64,000 nt of DNA from Calditrichota bacterium (lineage in GTDB: Bacteria > Calditrichota > Calditrichia > Calditrichales > J004): the NCBI GenBank assembly GCA_013112635.1, contig JABFGF010000003.1, positions 186,001-250,000 of the forward strand. Reading direction: 5' to 3'. Position 1 is the first letter of the stretch. Each line of letters starts with the position of its first letter. Shown here one piece after another: positions 23,988 to 32,571 of the stretch. The position numbers were made by a program, and so were the translations under genes. The notes under the pieces were generated by a model, which was given only the letters and a program-made list of their open reading frames with translations, was not told where the DNA came from and did not search any database.

Positions 23988-25229
23988 TTATGGAGCAACA
24001 ATCTGCATTAACCAACCTGTCAAGATCGCGCCATAGGTTCCAACAACGTAACCTAATACTGCCAGTAATACTCCAACCGGTGCCAGTGCTGTATGAAATG
24101 CCGATGCAACAATCGGTGCGGAAGCTGTGCCACCTACATTAGCCTGGCTACCAACTGCGATAAAAAAGAATGGCGCTTTGATTAGTTTACCGACAATAAA
24201 AAGTAAGACAACGTGGATCATAATCCAGACTATACCAACAAGAAAAAGGCCGGGATTTTCTACAATAGCTGTTAAATCCATACTCATGCCAATAGCTGCA
24301 ATCAGGATATATAAAAAAATTGTTCCAATATTGGATGCGCCGGCACCTTCTAATTTCCGTGCTTTTGTAAAGGAAAGGATTAAACCACCGGTAGTTGCAA
24401 TTACAACAATCCAGAAAAATGTAGAGGTTAGTCCAAAATCTTTTAAAAAGGGCAGATTTGATGCAAGCCATGGGGCAATGATATCTGCTAAAAAATGGGC
24501 AATGCCCGTTGTTCCAAAAGCAAATGCCAAAATTATGGTGATTTCTTTAACAGTTGGAATATGCGCAATACTTGCCCTGTATTTTTCAACTCTAACGCGT
24601 AAGTCATCAATGGCTGTTACATCGGCCTTTAGCCAATTATCAATTTTTTTGTTAATCCCTGCTCCATAAAGCAAAACGCCCATCCACAAATAACCGATTA
24701 TTATATCAACAGGAAGCATTTGGGAAAATAGTTTATCACTTACTTCAAAAACTTCGCGCATAGCTGTTTGGTTTGCGCCGCCACCAATCCAACTTCCGGC
24801 AATGGTTGTTAAACCACGCCAAACAGCTTCCGGGCCAGCGCCTCCAACTACATCGGGTGCAAAAAATGAGATTATAAGAATTGCGATCGGGCCACCGATA
24901 ACTATTCCTATTGTGCCGGTTAAGAACATAACAATTGCCCGCCAGCCAAGTTTGATAATAGCATTAATATCTACACTAAGTGTAAGAAGAACCAGGCTGG
25001 AAGGAAGTAAATAGCGGGAAGCCATAAAATATAACTGTGAATGCTCACCGGAAATTATACCAAGCGAATTAAAAATAGACGGTATAAAATAGCATAATAA
25101 AACGGTTGGAATAAACGTATAAAACTTTTTCCAAAATGGAGTATCAATGCTTGAGGTTTTAAAAACAACAGCAAGAATGGTCAGCAAAATACCTAGAACA
25201 ACGGCGTCATTTGTAATCAATGGTTCCAT
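23988..25229 (-). CDS. DUF819 family membrane protein
   Basis: A 413-residue protein with about ten to twelve membrane segments. The family (YjcL-like, DUF819) shows the GGGANQTAMREVF segment, the internal DLVRVEKYRASI-type loop and the late GGTASAPIVASAFHTALAPVGVLLAVLGYVVG stretch, each seen here (ALAPVGVLLAVLGYVVGTYGA). The fold resembles sodium-coupled transporters with inverted repeats, but no substrate is established. The start lacks a strong ribosome site. The downstream phosphatase-TPR gene is likely co-transcribed. Confidence 0.85.
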   Translation of the reverse strand: MEPLITNDAVVLGILLTILAVVFKTSSIDTPFWKKFYTFIPTVLLCYFIPSIFNSLGIISGEHSQLYFMASRYLLPSSLVLLTLSVDINAIIKLGWRAIVMFLTGTIGIVIGGPIAILIISFFAPDVVGGAGPEAVWRGLTTIAGSWIGGGANQTAMREVFEVSDKLFSQMLPVDIIIGYLWMGVLLYGAGINKKIDNWLKADVTAIDDLRVRVEKYRASIAHIPTVKEITIILAFAFGTTGIAHFLADIIAPWLASNLPFLKDFGLTSTFFWIVVIATTGGLILSFTKARKLEGAGASNIGTIFLYILIAAIGMSMDLTAIVENPGLFLVGIVWIMIHVVLLFIVGKLIKAPFFFIAVGSQANVGGTASAPIVASAFHTALAPVGVLLAVLGYVVGTYGAILTGWLMQIVAP

Positions 25230-25644
25230 AAATTCTCAAATAATGTTGTGAAAAATTTAAACAATAACAAAGGTGATCAAGATAGGTTTGAGGAATATAT
25301 GATGCAATCAGGAAAAACAGCTTCTGACACAAATAAATTGTCTTTTTTGCAGAATGTAAAAGTGTTTTCAATACTACACATGGTTAACTGCCTAAGGCAT
25401 AAAGCACAAAAGCAAGTAATGAAGCAGCAAAAATAATCTCAAACGGCCCGTTTATTTAATCTCTGAAGTTTGTCCCTACTTTACTTGCACTTACAACCTA
25501 TGAAAATGTCCCAACAAACTTCTGTAAAAATCTTTATGGCACATTTTTTGAAAAGTATTTGGATAATTAATTTGTGCGTTGACGCAATCCTTGCAAACAG
25601 GGACACTATATATTTACAACAATTAGAAGAGAAAGTCGGATAAA
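25230..25644. other. 415-base intergenic region
   Basis: No gene is supported. A 62-codon open frame at 25248-25436 has a GTG start and no good ribosome site or family likeness, so I leave it out. A sigma-54-like pair TGGCAC-N5-TTGAA lies at 25537-25552, with the last C replaced by A, about 95 bases before the glycosidase gene. Confidence 0.4.
25537..25552 (+). promoter_or_regulatory. Weak sigma-54-like promoter candidate
   Basis: TGGCAC is followed after five bases by TTGAA, the right -24/-12 spacing, but the -12 element is not TTGCA. Upstream of the GH39-like gene. Confidence 0.2.
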
Positions 25645-27309
25645 ATGAAAAAAGTTTTTCAGATTATTATAATATCTTTAGCACCAATTTTGCTTTTGGG
25701 AACAGATGTCAATGTTGATGCATCTCAAAAAAATGCTCCCAACATGCGCAAAATATTTGATATTTTCCGGTCTGCTAACCGCGCTCCGGAAGGCCGCCTT
25801 AAAGAAATAAACAGTCAGATGGTCCGTACATTTCCACCATTGTCAATTGAAGGATTTGGAACACTTTTTGATGTAATCAGGGGCACTGCACCTGATACAA
25901 CATATCATTGGGGATTTGTTGATTCGTGGGTTGGGCCAATTTTGGAAGAAGGTGGCACAGTTAATTTGGGGTATTGCTATATGCCTTTGGCGCTTGGTGA
26001 TGATCAAAAAGGCCCGCCAAGGGATTATGACCTCTGGGAAGATTTTAATTATAATTGGGCAAAATACTTTAATACAAAATATGGTATCACATCTTTTGAG
26101 ATTTGGAACGAACCGGATTATGGGGAGTTTTTTAGCGGCAGTAAAAGTGAATATTTTGAAATGTATAAGTACGCAGTTAAGGGTATTAAGCGGGCGGTTC
26201 CAGATGCAAGAGTTGGCGGTCCTGCACTCGCAGAAAATCCGGATAACTGGATTGGTCCGATGCTCGATTTTATAATTGACAATAACCTGCCCATCCATTT
26301 TGTTTCTTATCATGCGCAGGATAACCGGGATGGTTTTGATGATAAAGGCAGCAAATATCATAATCGCTATAAAGATATTTTGGACGAGCTTAATGCGCGT
26401 GGAATGGATAGCGTTGAGATTCATTTAAATGAGTTTTCATACGAGTTGGACCCGGGGCAGGGAAGTAAATATGATAAAGTGGAATGCGCCGCCTGGTTTG
26501 CCAGTTCTTTTAAATTTATGTTAAATGAAATGCCGCGCCTGGCACTGTTTAACAAAACAATTACAAATAATGGTGAGTTGGCTGAAAAATGGAAATACAA
26601 CGGACTTGTTACAACCGGAAATATTCCTAAAGCAAAATATAATCTATTTAAAATGTATTCTAAAATGCCATTTTCAGGCATCGATGTAAATGTTGGCAAT
26701 TCCAATATCGATGCGATGGCCTCCGTAAATGATTCTGTGGCCGGAGTTATGATTTGGAACAAACAGGATAATACGGAAGAGTTTACTTTAAACCTGGCTA
26801 ATCTCCCTTTTATTGCAGACTCTGTTCAAGTCTTTTTGATAGACCCGGAACATTCATCTTATTTTGATGATGAAAGCACCAAGGAGTTGGAAAAGATAGA
26901 AACAATAGCGCTTGACAAAGCTTCCTACTCTGATGCGCGCACGATGCTCAACCACGCAATTTATCTGTTTTTATTTAAAGGAAGTGAACAAGTTTCGGCA
27001 ATTAATAAACCGGAGTATGCAGTTCCGGAGCAATATTCTTTAACAAACTATCCTAACCCATTTAACCCAACAACAACGATTGCATACCAGCTAAAGGCAA
27101 GTGGAGATGTCGTATTGACTGTATATGATGTTATGGGAAGAAAAGTTAAAACCTTGGTTGATAACCATCAGCAAAGCGGCAGTTATGAAATTATTTTTGA
27201 TGCTTCTGGCCTTGCAAGCGGGGTTTATTATTATCAAATGGATGTCACCACTTCTACAGCTTCTGGATCCAGGATAAAGCAAATAAAAAAAATGCTGCTT
27301 ATTCAGTAA
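25645..27309 (+). CDS. Por-secreted GH39-like glycoside hydrolase
   Basis: A 554-residue secreted enzyme. Signal peptide about residues 1-20. Residues about 60-430 look like a clan GH-A (beta/alpha)8 glycosidase of the GH39 (beta-xylosidase/iduronidase-like) type: acid/base Glu156 in WNEPDYG and nucleophile Glu263 in HLNEFSYE, with SYHAQDNRDG and the nearby NKTITNNGEL strand. Substrate is unknown; xylan or other plant/algal sugar is plausible. Residues about 465-554 are the Por sorting domain with NYPNPFNPTTTIAYQL and GRKVKTLVDNHQQSGSYEII. AGAAGAGAAAG precedes the ATG. It is monocistronic and has a terminator at 27321. Confidence 0.8.
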   Translation: MKKVFQIIIISLAPILLLGTDVNVDASQKNAPNMRKIFDIFRSANRAPEGRLKEINSQMVRTFPPLSIEGFGTLFDVIRGTAPDTTYHWGFVDSWVGPILEEGGTVNLGYCYMPLALGDDQKGPPRDYDLWEDFNYNWAKYFNTKYGITSFEIWNEPDYGEFFSGSKSEYFEMYKYAVKGIKRAVPDARVGGPALAENPDNWIGPMLDFIIDNNLPIHFVSYHAQDNRDGFDDKGSKYHNRYKDILDELNARGMDSVEIHLNEFSYELDPGQGSKYDKVECAAWFASSFKFMLNEMPRLALFNKTITNNGELAEKWKYNGLVTTGNIPKAKYNLFKMYSKMPFSGIDVNVGNSNIDAMASVNDSVAGVMIWNKQDNTEEFTLNLANLPFIADSVQVFLIDPEHSSYFDDESTKELEKIETIALDKASYSDARTMLNHAIYLFLFKGSEQVSAINKPEYAVPEQYSLTNYPNPFNPTTTIAYQLKASGDVVLTVYDVMGRKVKTLVDNHQQSGSYEIIFDASGLASGVYYYQMDVTTSTASGSRIKQIKKMLLIQ

Positions 27310-27320
27310 AACCAAACTTA

Positions 27321-27353
27321 ATATTGCAGGGTTTATCCCCTGCGATATTTTTT
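27321..27353 (+). terminator. Rho-independent terminator
   Basis: ATATTGCAGGG and CCCCTGCGATAT pair with a TTTAT loop; six T follow. It is 11 bases after the glycosidase stop. Confidence 0.85.
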
Positions 27354-27574
27354 CCGTCCCCAAGATTTCTGTGTTATATTTTTACAAAGATCAATTTTTC
27401 TCCATCAAGTTATTTTTTTAGCCAACCCCCTAAATAAAAACTTTACCTACCTTAAATCTTTAAAAAGAAACTGTTTATCTCATTTAAGATTCGTTGGTCT
27501 TTAAATAAAATTCTATTCTGGTACAGATATTGAATATTGTGCTGTGGGATTGTTTACCAAGCACAAGGAAATTT

Positions 27575-28141
27575 GTGAAATATCTTAATAAAATATTTCT
27601 GTTAGGACTTCTATTTATTTTACCCATTAAGGCACAGATTGGTTTGTCCTTTTCTGCTGGTCCGGGTTTTTATGAAAGGGATTTAAACCTTAGTTCATCA
27701 GCCGGTTTTAATTTTGGAGTCTCATATATTCTTAAACACAACAGGTCAATAGGATTAGAAATTCATCAAAATAATTTGCAACAACAAATTTCCACACCAC
27801 TTGGCAGCGATCTTATCCCAACTTCTGTAAAAAGTCTAAAACTAAATTATAAAGATTTATTGACCGGAGATTTGTTGTCATTAATGGTTTATCCACAAAT
27901 AAGTTTTGGGATTATCAATTTTCAAAGAAACGCATACTCAGTTCAATTAGGTGCGTTTGGGAAAAAGGAAATTCAGGCATTGAATAAAAGATATTTTGTT
28001 TCTTCCTTAGCTATGAATATTTCAAAGAATATTTACAAGCAGGCAAGCCTTTTTATCCGGCCTCAGGTATCAGTTTATGATTTTGAAAATTATAACAAGA
28101 TTTTTTCAATCGCAGGGGGCATTGATGTCAGGCTTTTTTAA
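27575..28141 (+). CDS. Hypothetical outer-membrane-type protein 1
   Basis: A 188-residue product with a signal peptide (KYLNKIFLLGLLFILPIKAQ) and alternating beta strands (IGLSFSAGPGFY, SAGFNFGVSYIL, AVYSVQLGAFG-like, SIAGGIDVRLF) of a small outer-membrane barrel. I chose the GTG at 27575 because AAGGAAATTT lies just before it and it begins the signal peptide; an earlier TTG at 27530 gives an unlikely leader. It overlaps the next gene by 17 bases. Three similar-size membrane-type genes (this, 28125 and 28848) form one operon. Function is unknown. Confidence 0.65.
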   Translation: MKYLNKIFLLGLLFILPIKAQIGLSFSAGPGFYERDLNLSSSAGFNFGVSYILKHNRSIGLEIHQNNLQQQISTPLGSDLIPTSVKSLKLNYKDLLTGDLLSLMVYPQISFGIINFQRNAYSVQLGAFGKKEIQALNKRYFVSSLAMNISKNIYKQASLFIRPQVSVYDFENYNKIFSIAGGIDVRLF

Positions 28142-28631
28142 GATAACCATAATTTTAGTTTTCTTCTCTTTGCAGGTAAATGCCCAACAAAGTGATAAAG
28201 TGAAGTTCGAGCTTTCACCTCATACAGGCTTTATGGATGGCAGCGGCCAATTTGGTTTGGATGCATCGATGAATTACAAATCGTTTAACCTTGAATTTTC
28301 CGGGGCTCAGGTAATTGGCGAAACAGCAGATTTATATCCCTTAAATGTAAACCTGTTATTCAATCTCGCGACAAAAGGAAAAATGATTCCATACGGCGGG
28401 GTTGGTGTTGGGTTATTGCTAACAGTTCCATCGACAACAATTGGTAATAAAACGCTTTCAAATATTGGAATGAATTTTGGCGGCGGAGTGCGGTTTTATT
28501 TCACAGATACATTTGGCGTTCGCCTGGGCGCAAACCAATTTTTGACAAATATTAAAAATAAACGAGACGAAAATGAAGAGTTGTTAATTTTTCAGGAAGT
28601 GACTTTGGGTGTAATTTTTGTATTTAAATAG
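28125..28631 (+). CDS. Hypothetical outer-membrane-type protein 2
   Basis: A 168-residue product with a signal peptide (GFFKITIILVFFSLQVNAQ) and barrel-like strands (GQFGLDASMNYKSFNLEFSG, YGGVGVGLLLTVPST, FGGGVRFYFTDTFGVRLGA). The ATG at 28125 is preceded by AGGGGG and begins the signal, unlike the ATG 48 bases earlier. The end repeats strands GVIFVFK. The mixed Gly/aromatic pattern is that of small eight-stranded barrels such as the OmpW/OmpA-type beta domain. The operon continues with a 59-residue gene and a third barrel-like protein. Confidence 0.65.
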   Translation: MSGFFKITIILVFFSLQVNAQQSDKVKFELSPHTGFMDGSGQFGLDASMNYKSFNLEFSGAQVIGETADLYPLNVNLLFNLATKGKMIPYGGVGVGLLLTVPSTTIGNKTLSNIGMNFGGGVRFYFTDTFGVRLGANQFLTNIKNKRDENEELLIFQEVTLGVIFVFK

Positions 28632-28643
28632 GGAGTATGGATT

Positions 28644-28823
28644 ATGATTCTTTTCAAGGAAGCGGAAATAGCAAGTGAACAAAATAATGGCAATAGCAAC
28701 GAGGAACAGGATTTTAGGTTTTACACAGTTGTGAATAACCTATCCGCGGTTAAGCGTTCTCCGAAAAGCTTTTGGGAAAAGTTCTTTGGCGGCATTAAAA
28801 ATCTTTTCTATCGCAAAAATTAG
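28644..28823 (+). CDS. Small 59-residue protein
   Basis: A short reading frame with an AGGGAG site before its ATG and the stop directly followed by the next gene. It reads MILFKEAEIASEQNNGNSN, then FRFYTVVNNLSAVKRSPKSF and WEKFFGGIKNLFYRKN. It has an acidic N-terminal half and a basic, aromatic C-terminal half like an amphipathic membrane tail. There is no family likeness. It lies between two barrel-like genes in the same direction, so it may act with them. It could be non-coding, but its spacing and ribosome site support it. Confidence 0.5.
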   Translation: MILFKEAEIASEQNNGNSNEEQDFRFYTVVNNLSAVKRSPKSFWEKFFGGIKNLFYRKN

Positions 28824-28847
28824 ATGAATTTTTCAGGGAGCAACAGG

Positions 28848-29411
28848 ATGGTTTTTAAGTACTCAAAATTTTTTATGATTTTGGCGTTGGCACTTTTTAT
28901 GATTGCACCAAATAAAACCCAGGCACAGTTAAAGTATAATAATGGTTTTACAATTTCATCAGGTATTTATTCAGCATCCGGGTTTGGAACAAATCCTTAT
29001 GTAGGTTTTCGATATAACCATTATTTAAATCAGGGCAAGCATTTTGTAGAAGCATCATTTGGAGTAAGCAGCATGGAATCGGATGTTTTAAAAACAGTTG
29101 CCAATGCACGTTTATTCGAAAGCAACAGACTTTTGGTTTATCAATTTGTGTATGGGTATGACCCAAAGATGTGGACAAGCTTCCCATATTTAACAGCCGG
29201 TGTTGCCGGGATAAACCAGGGTGGGCAAAGTAAGTTTGCCCTTGTAGCCGGAATGGGGAATCGTCTTTATTTTGATACAATTTTTGGATCAAAAAAAATC
29301 GGCCTGCGCTATGATTTGAGAGACCAGATTTTGAAACAAAGGTTTAACGACAAAAAGTCATTTTTTGCCCATAACCTTGTTTTTACTTTAAACCTCGAGT
29401 TTTTTTATTAG
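28848..29411 (+). CDS. Hypothetical outer-membrane-type protein 3
   Basis: A 187-residue product with a signal peptide (SKFFMILALALFMIAPNKTQAQ) and beta-barrel-like strands (YNNGFTISSGIYSASGF, YVGFRYNHYLNQGKHFVEA, FPYLTAGVAGINQGG, FAHNLVFTLNLEFFY), ending in Phe-Tyr as outer-membrane proteins often do. The ATG at 28848 has CAGGGAG seven bases upstream; an earlier ATG at 28824 lies directly after the previous stop and is less likely. Function unknown; it belongs with the two preceding barrels. Confidence 0.65.
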   Translation: MVFKYSKFFMILALALFMIAPNKTQAQLKYNNGFTISSGIYSASGFGTNPYVGFRYNHYLNQGKHFVEASFGVSSMESDVLKTVANARLFESNRLLVYQFVYGYDPKMWTSFPYLTAGVAGINQGGQSKFALVAGMGNRLYFDTIFGSKKIGLRYDLRDQILKQRFNDKKSFFAHNLVFTLNLEFFY

Positions 29412-29498
29412 GAAAACCAGATCCATTGACTTCGGTTTGTGGCCAATATAATGGTGGATCGACTAAAACTGAGAAAGTAAAATAAAAACGGAGTATTT

Positions 29499-31727
29499 GT
29501 GATTAGACCAACATATCTCAGCTCTTTTATACCCAAAGTAATTTTATTTATTTCTGCAAGCCTAATCTTTAATTCTTGTGGCAATCCTCCTGCAGATGTG
29601 ATTATGGAAAAATCCGGCCAGGCAGCCCTTGTTTTTGTAAAAGAAAGCAGCCGCCTAAATAATCGCAGCAACGCTATGCGCAGCAATGTGGATGAATATT
29701 ATCCCGGAACCGATATCTTTATTCTTGATCCGATTTCTCCACAAGGAGATGTGCGTAACCTGACGAAACAATATACGCGTCAGGGGCAAACACGAACAGA
29801 TCGATACGGACATGCAGCCGATCCTGAAATATCTTATGATGGACGTAAAATATTGTTCTCAATGCGCCGCAACCGTGACAGTAACTGGCATTTGTATGAA
29901 ATGAATATTGATGGTTCAGATTTACTCCAGCTTACAGACCAAACCGTAGGCCACGATATGGACCCAATTTATCTGCCAAACGGACAAATTCTGTTTGCCT
30001 CAACCCGCCCGCAAATTGTTGATGAATATGAACGCCGTGAATCTCCTCTTTTGCATGTTGCAGACCGCACAGCGGATGGCCGTCTAACAAATATCCGCCA
30101 AATATCATTTAACCAAAGCCACGATACAAACCCAATGGTTCATTCCAGCGGAAAAGTTTATTACAGCCGTTGGGAACATCTTGGTGATCCAAATAAATTC
30201 TCTATTTTCACAATTAATCCGGATGGCACGCGACCCTTTGTATTATATGGAAACCATTTTCCAAGCGGTAGTGGCAGTCGTGTTTACCTTGACCCACGCG
30301 AATTGGCCGATGGCGGCATAATCTGCACATTGCTGGAACGTAATTCACCTTTCGAAGGCGGTGCAATTGCCATTAAAGATATTTCAAAAGGTGATGATGA
30401 GGTTTTGATAATTACACCAAAAGACGTGCCTTTTAATGACACAGAAAATGCCAATGCAATTTATCGTTCACCGCACCCAATAATTGATCACAGCGCCTCT
30501 TCCAGCCGTAAAGAAAAAATTATTGTTTCCATTTCGCCCATTCCGGTGGAAGGCGATCAGGGCAGGCAGGTAGATTTTGGCATTTATGTAATGGACAAAG
30601 ATGGCAACAATGTCCGTTTGGTATATAATGATCCTGATTTTAATGAGATTGATGCGGTTCCTGTTTTACCGCGAAAGGATTTGCCGGCCGGTTTACCGCA
30701 GGTTGTTCCAACTGATGAAAATGTTGCCGCGGGAATGGCTGCTGATCTGAAAACAGGTATCTTTTTTGATGGCAATGTTTATCACCGTGATCCTGATGAC
30801 AGGATGATGCAACCTGATGAAAATCATGTTAATTCGGATGGCAGTATTGGCCAGGCAAAATTTGTTCGCGTATTGGCGGCAGTTTCCATGCCGCGTGACA
30901 GGGACAAACGTGGTGGTGATATTGGCAATACAAATCTTGAAAAACAAAGGGTTGTCGGTTACGGCGATATTCGAGACGATGGTTCGTTTTCAATTGAAGT
31001 TCCGGCCAACATTTCCCTTCATTTGCAAACGCTGGATGAAAATGCCATGATGCTTGTTAGCCAGCGTTCCTGGACTCATGTTATGCCGGGAGAAAAGCGT
31101 CTTTGTACAGGTTGTCATGATTCACATAATCGAGATAAAGTTATTAACGATCTGGCTATTCAATCGAGTGATGAAATTATGAACAGGGTTACTGGTGGAT
31201 TTTATAAATCAGGATTTCATAACCCGGATAATGTGATGACACACCAGGCTGCGCACAACGATACGATTGATTTCTATGATCGAACCAGCAGCAACAACAG
31301 CAATTCCGTTCAGGCCGTTTTTGATTCAAAATGTATTTCCTGTCATAGTAACGCTTCGCCTGCAGGAGGTTTGCGTCTGGAAATGACTTCGGACGATAGA
31401 ACAGCACAGGGCGACAATGGAAATGAGACAACCTCTGTTTATGAAATATTAACCGAGGACGGTCAATACCAAACTCCTTCAGGGGATAATCTCGATTATG
31501 TTACGGATGACGGGGCGCGTCGCTCGCCACTGCTTTGGGTGTTATATAACCGGCAATTGAATGACGACGATAATGAAGATTTTAGTCCTTCCAGCTATAA
31601 CCATACTGAATTATGGACTAAGTCAAATGGTTTAATTGATCCATTTAATCCGGCCAATAAAGGATTATTAAAAATAATTGAGTGGGTCGATATGGGCACT
31701 CAATATTCAAACTCTGTCGCACAATAA
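29499..31727 (+). CDS. Cytochrome c lipoprotein with TolB-like propeller (hydrazine-synthase-alpha-like)
   Basis: A 742-residue lipoprotein starting at GTG after a GGAG site. The signal ends in FNSC (Cys26). Residues about 60-420 form a TolB/PD40-type propeller (ISYDGRKILFSMRRNRDSNW, DPIYLPNGQILFASTRP, TINPDGTRPFVLY). Two heme c motifs follow: CTGCH at Cys536 and CISCH at Cys612. The ordered propeller plus heme region resembles the middle domain of hydrazine synthase alpha and its homologues outside anammox bacteria; no hydrazine chemistry should be assumed. The gene is followed in the same direction by TlpA, DUF4266 and DUF3570 genes and probably sits on the periplasmic side of a membrane. 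Confidence 0.75.
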   Translation: MIRPTYLSSFIPKVILFISASLIFNSCGNPPADVIMEKSGQAALVFVKESSRLNNRSNAMRSNVDEYYPGTDIFILDPISPQGDVRNLTKQYTRQGQTRTDRYGHAADPEISYDGRKILFSMRRNRDSNWHLYEMNIDGSDLLQLTDQTVGHDMDPIYLPNGQILFASTRPQIVDEYERRESPLLHVADRTADGRLTNIRQISFNQSHDTNPMVHSSGKVYYSRWEHLGDPNKFSIFTINPDGTRPFVLYGNHFPSGSGSRVYLDPRELADGGIICTLLERNSPFEGGAIAIKDISKGDDEVLIITPKDVPFNDTENANAIYRSPHPIIDHSASSSRKEKIIVSISPIPVEGDQGRQVDFGIYVMDKDGNNVRLVYNDPDFNEIDAVPVLPRKDLPAGLPQVVPTDENVAAGMAADLKTGIFFDGNVYHRDPDDRMMQPDENHVNSDGSIGQAKFVRVLAAVSMPRDRDKRGGDIGNTNLEKQRVVGYGDIRDDGSFSIEVPANISLHLQTLDENAMMLVSQRSWTHVMPGEKRLCTGCHDSHNRDKVINDLAIQSSDEIMNRVTGGFYKSGFHNPDNVMTHQAAHNDTIDFYDRTSSNNSNSVQAVFDSKCISCHSNASPAGGLRLEMTSDDRTAQGDNGNETTSVYEILTEDGQYQTPSGDNLDYVTDDGARRSPLLWVLYNRQLNDDDNEDFSPSSYNHTELWTKSNGLIDPFNPANKGLLKIIEWVDMGTQYSNSVAQ

Positions 31728-31736
31728 GGTGGCTTT

Positions 31737-32237
31737 ATGAGACCTGTATTAAAAGTAATTTCAGCCATTTTGTATTTGTTCATTATAAACGCTTTGGCTT
31801 CTGAGAGTGATTTTATCGGAAAACCGGCCCCTGATTTTACACTTCAAAAGTTAGAGGGAAATGAAACGGTTCAGCTATCATCTTTAAAAGGTAAGGTTGT
31901 ACTTGTAGATTTTTGGGCAACATGGTGCGCACCATGCAAAAAGTCTTTGCCGTACTTGGCAAAAATGGACAGTAAATATAAAAACCTGGTTGTGCTGGCA
32001 CTGAATATTGATGATGACAAGGAAAACGCTAAACAATTTTTAAAAAAGTTAAATCTCAAAATTAATGCACTTTATGATGAAGATAAAACAGTGGTCTCCA
32101 GTTATGATGTTCCGGTAATGCCAACAGCATATTTAATAGACCAATATGGAAAAATACAATATGTCCATTCCGGGTATAACGAAGAGAGTATGAAAAAACT
32201 GGAGTTTGCAATCCGTGGTTTGATTGACCGCCCATAG
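31737..32237 (+). CDS. TlpA-type thioredoxin family protein
   Basis: A 166-residue exported thioredoxin with a signal peptide (VISAILYLFIINALASES). It has PAPDFTLQKLEGNETVQLSS, the active site FWATWCAPCKKS and DVPVMPTAYLID. It should reduce disulfides or cytochrome maturation targets in the periplasm. The gene starts nine bases after the cytochrome lipoprotein, which has two heme sites, suggesting a role in its heme or cysteine chemistry. It is followed by DUF4266 and DUF3570 genes, a set that recurs in other bacteria. Confidence 0.9.
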   Translation: MRPVLKVISAILYLFIINALASESDFIGKPAPDFTLQKLEGNETVQLSSLKGKVVLVDFWATWCAPCKKSLPYLAKMDSKYKNLVVLALNIDDDKENAKQFLKKLNLKINALYDEDKTVVSSYDVPVMPTAYLIDQYGKIQYVHSGYNEESMKKLEFAIRGLIDRP

Positions 32238-32259
32238 ACGAAAGTGGAAGGATTTGAAA

Positions 32260-32478
32260 ATGTTGAAATTTCTAAAATACAGCATGCTATTTTTTCTTTT
32301 AGTGACAATTTCCTGTGTCACGGTTAAGCCATGGGAAAAAGAAAAACTTGCTGATCCGATTATGGAACCACAAAGCCAGTTTGCCAAACAAAAACTGGAT
32401 GATAAGTTTTTTACATCCCGTGAAGGCAGCATGGGTGGAAGTGGTGGAATCGGTGGTGGTTGCGGCTGCGCAAAATAA
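32260..32478 (+). CDS. DUF4266 lipoprotein
   Basis: A 72-residue lipoprotein: short signal, lipobox TISC, then VKPWEKEKLADPIM, a tail with FFTSREGSMGG and a Gly/Cys-rich end GGCGCAK. This is the form of DUF4266 proteins. I took the ATG at 32260 with AAGGAT before it; an upstream ATG (32224) would add an unneeded leader. DUF4266 genes usually sit beside a TlpA-like thioredoxin and DUF3570; here both are present. The C-terminal Cys pair may bind a metal or be a thioredoxin substrate. Confidence 0.85.
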   Translation: MLKFLKYSMLFFLLVTISCVTVKPWEKEKLADPIMEPQSQFAKQKLDDKFFTSREGSMGGSGGIGGGCGCAK

Positions 32479-32571
32479 TTAAAATTTCGGCGACTTAACT
32501 GGCCGGTGTTACTCCGCTCCCTGGCTAATTCCGGCCACGCCGAATTTTTAAAAGGTTTAGAAAGGACTTTT

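Noticed and set aside
25248-25436. 62-codon open frame between DUF819 and the glycosidase
   Set aside because: GTG start, no ribosome site, no family likeness, and low-complexity Asn/Lys-rich start; more likely untranslated.
29499-31727. True hydrazine synthase
   Set aside because: Only the propeller-heme layout is similar; the beta/gamma subunits and other anammox genes are absent, so no such reaction is claimed.
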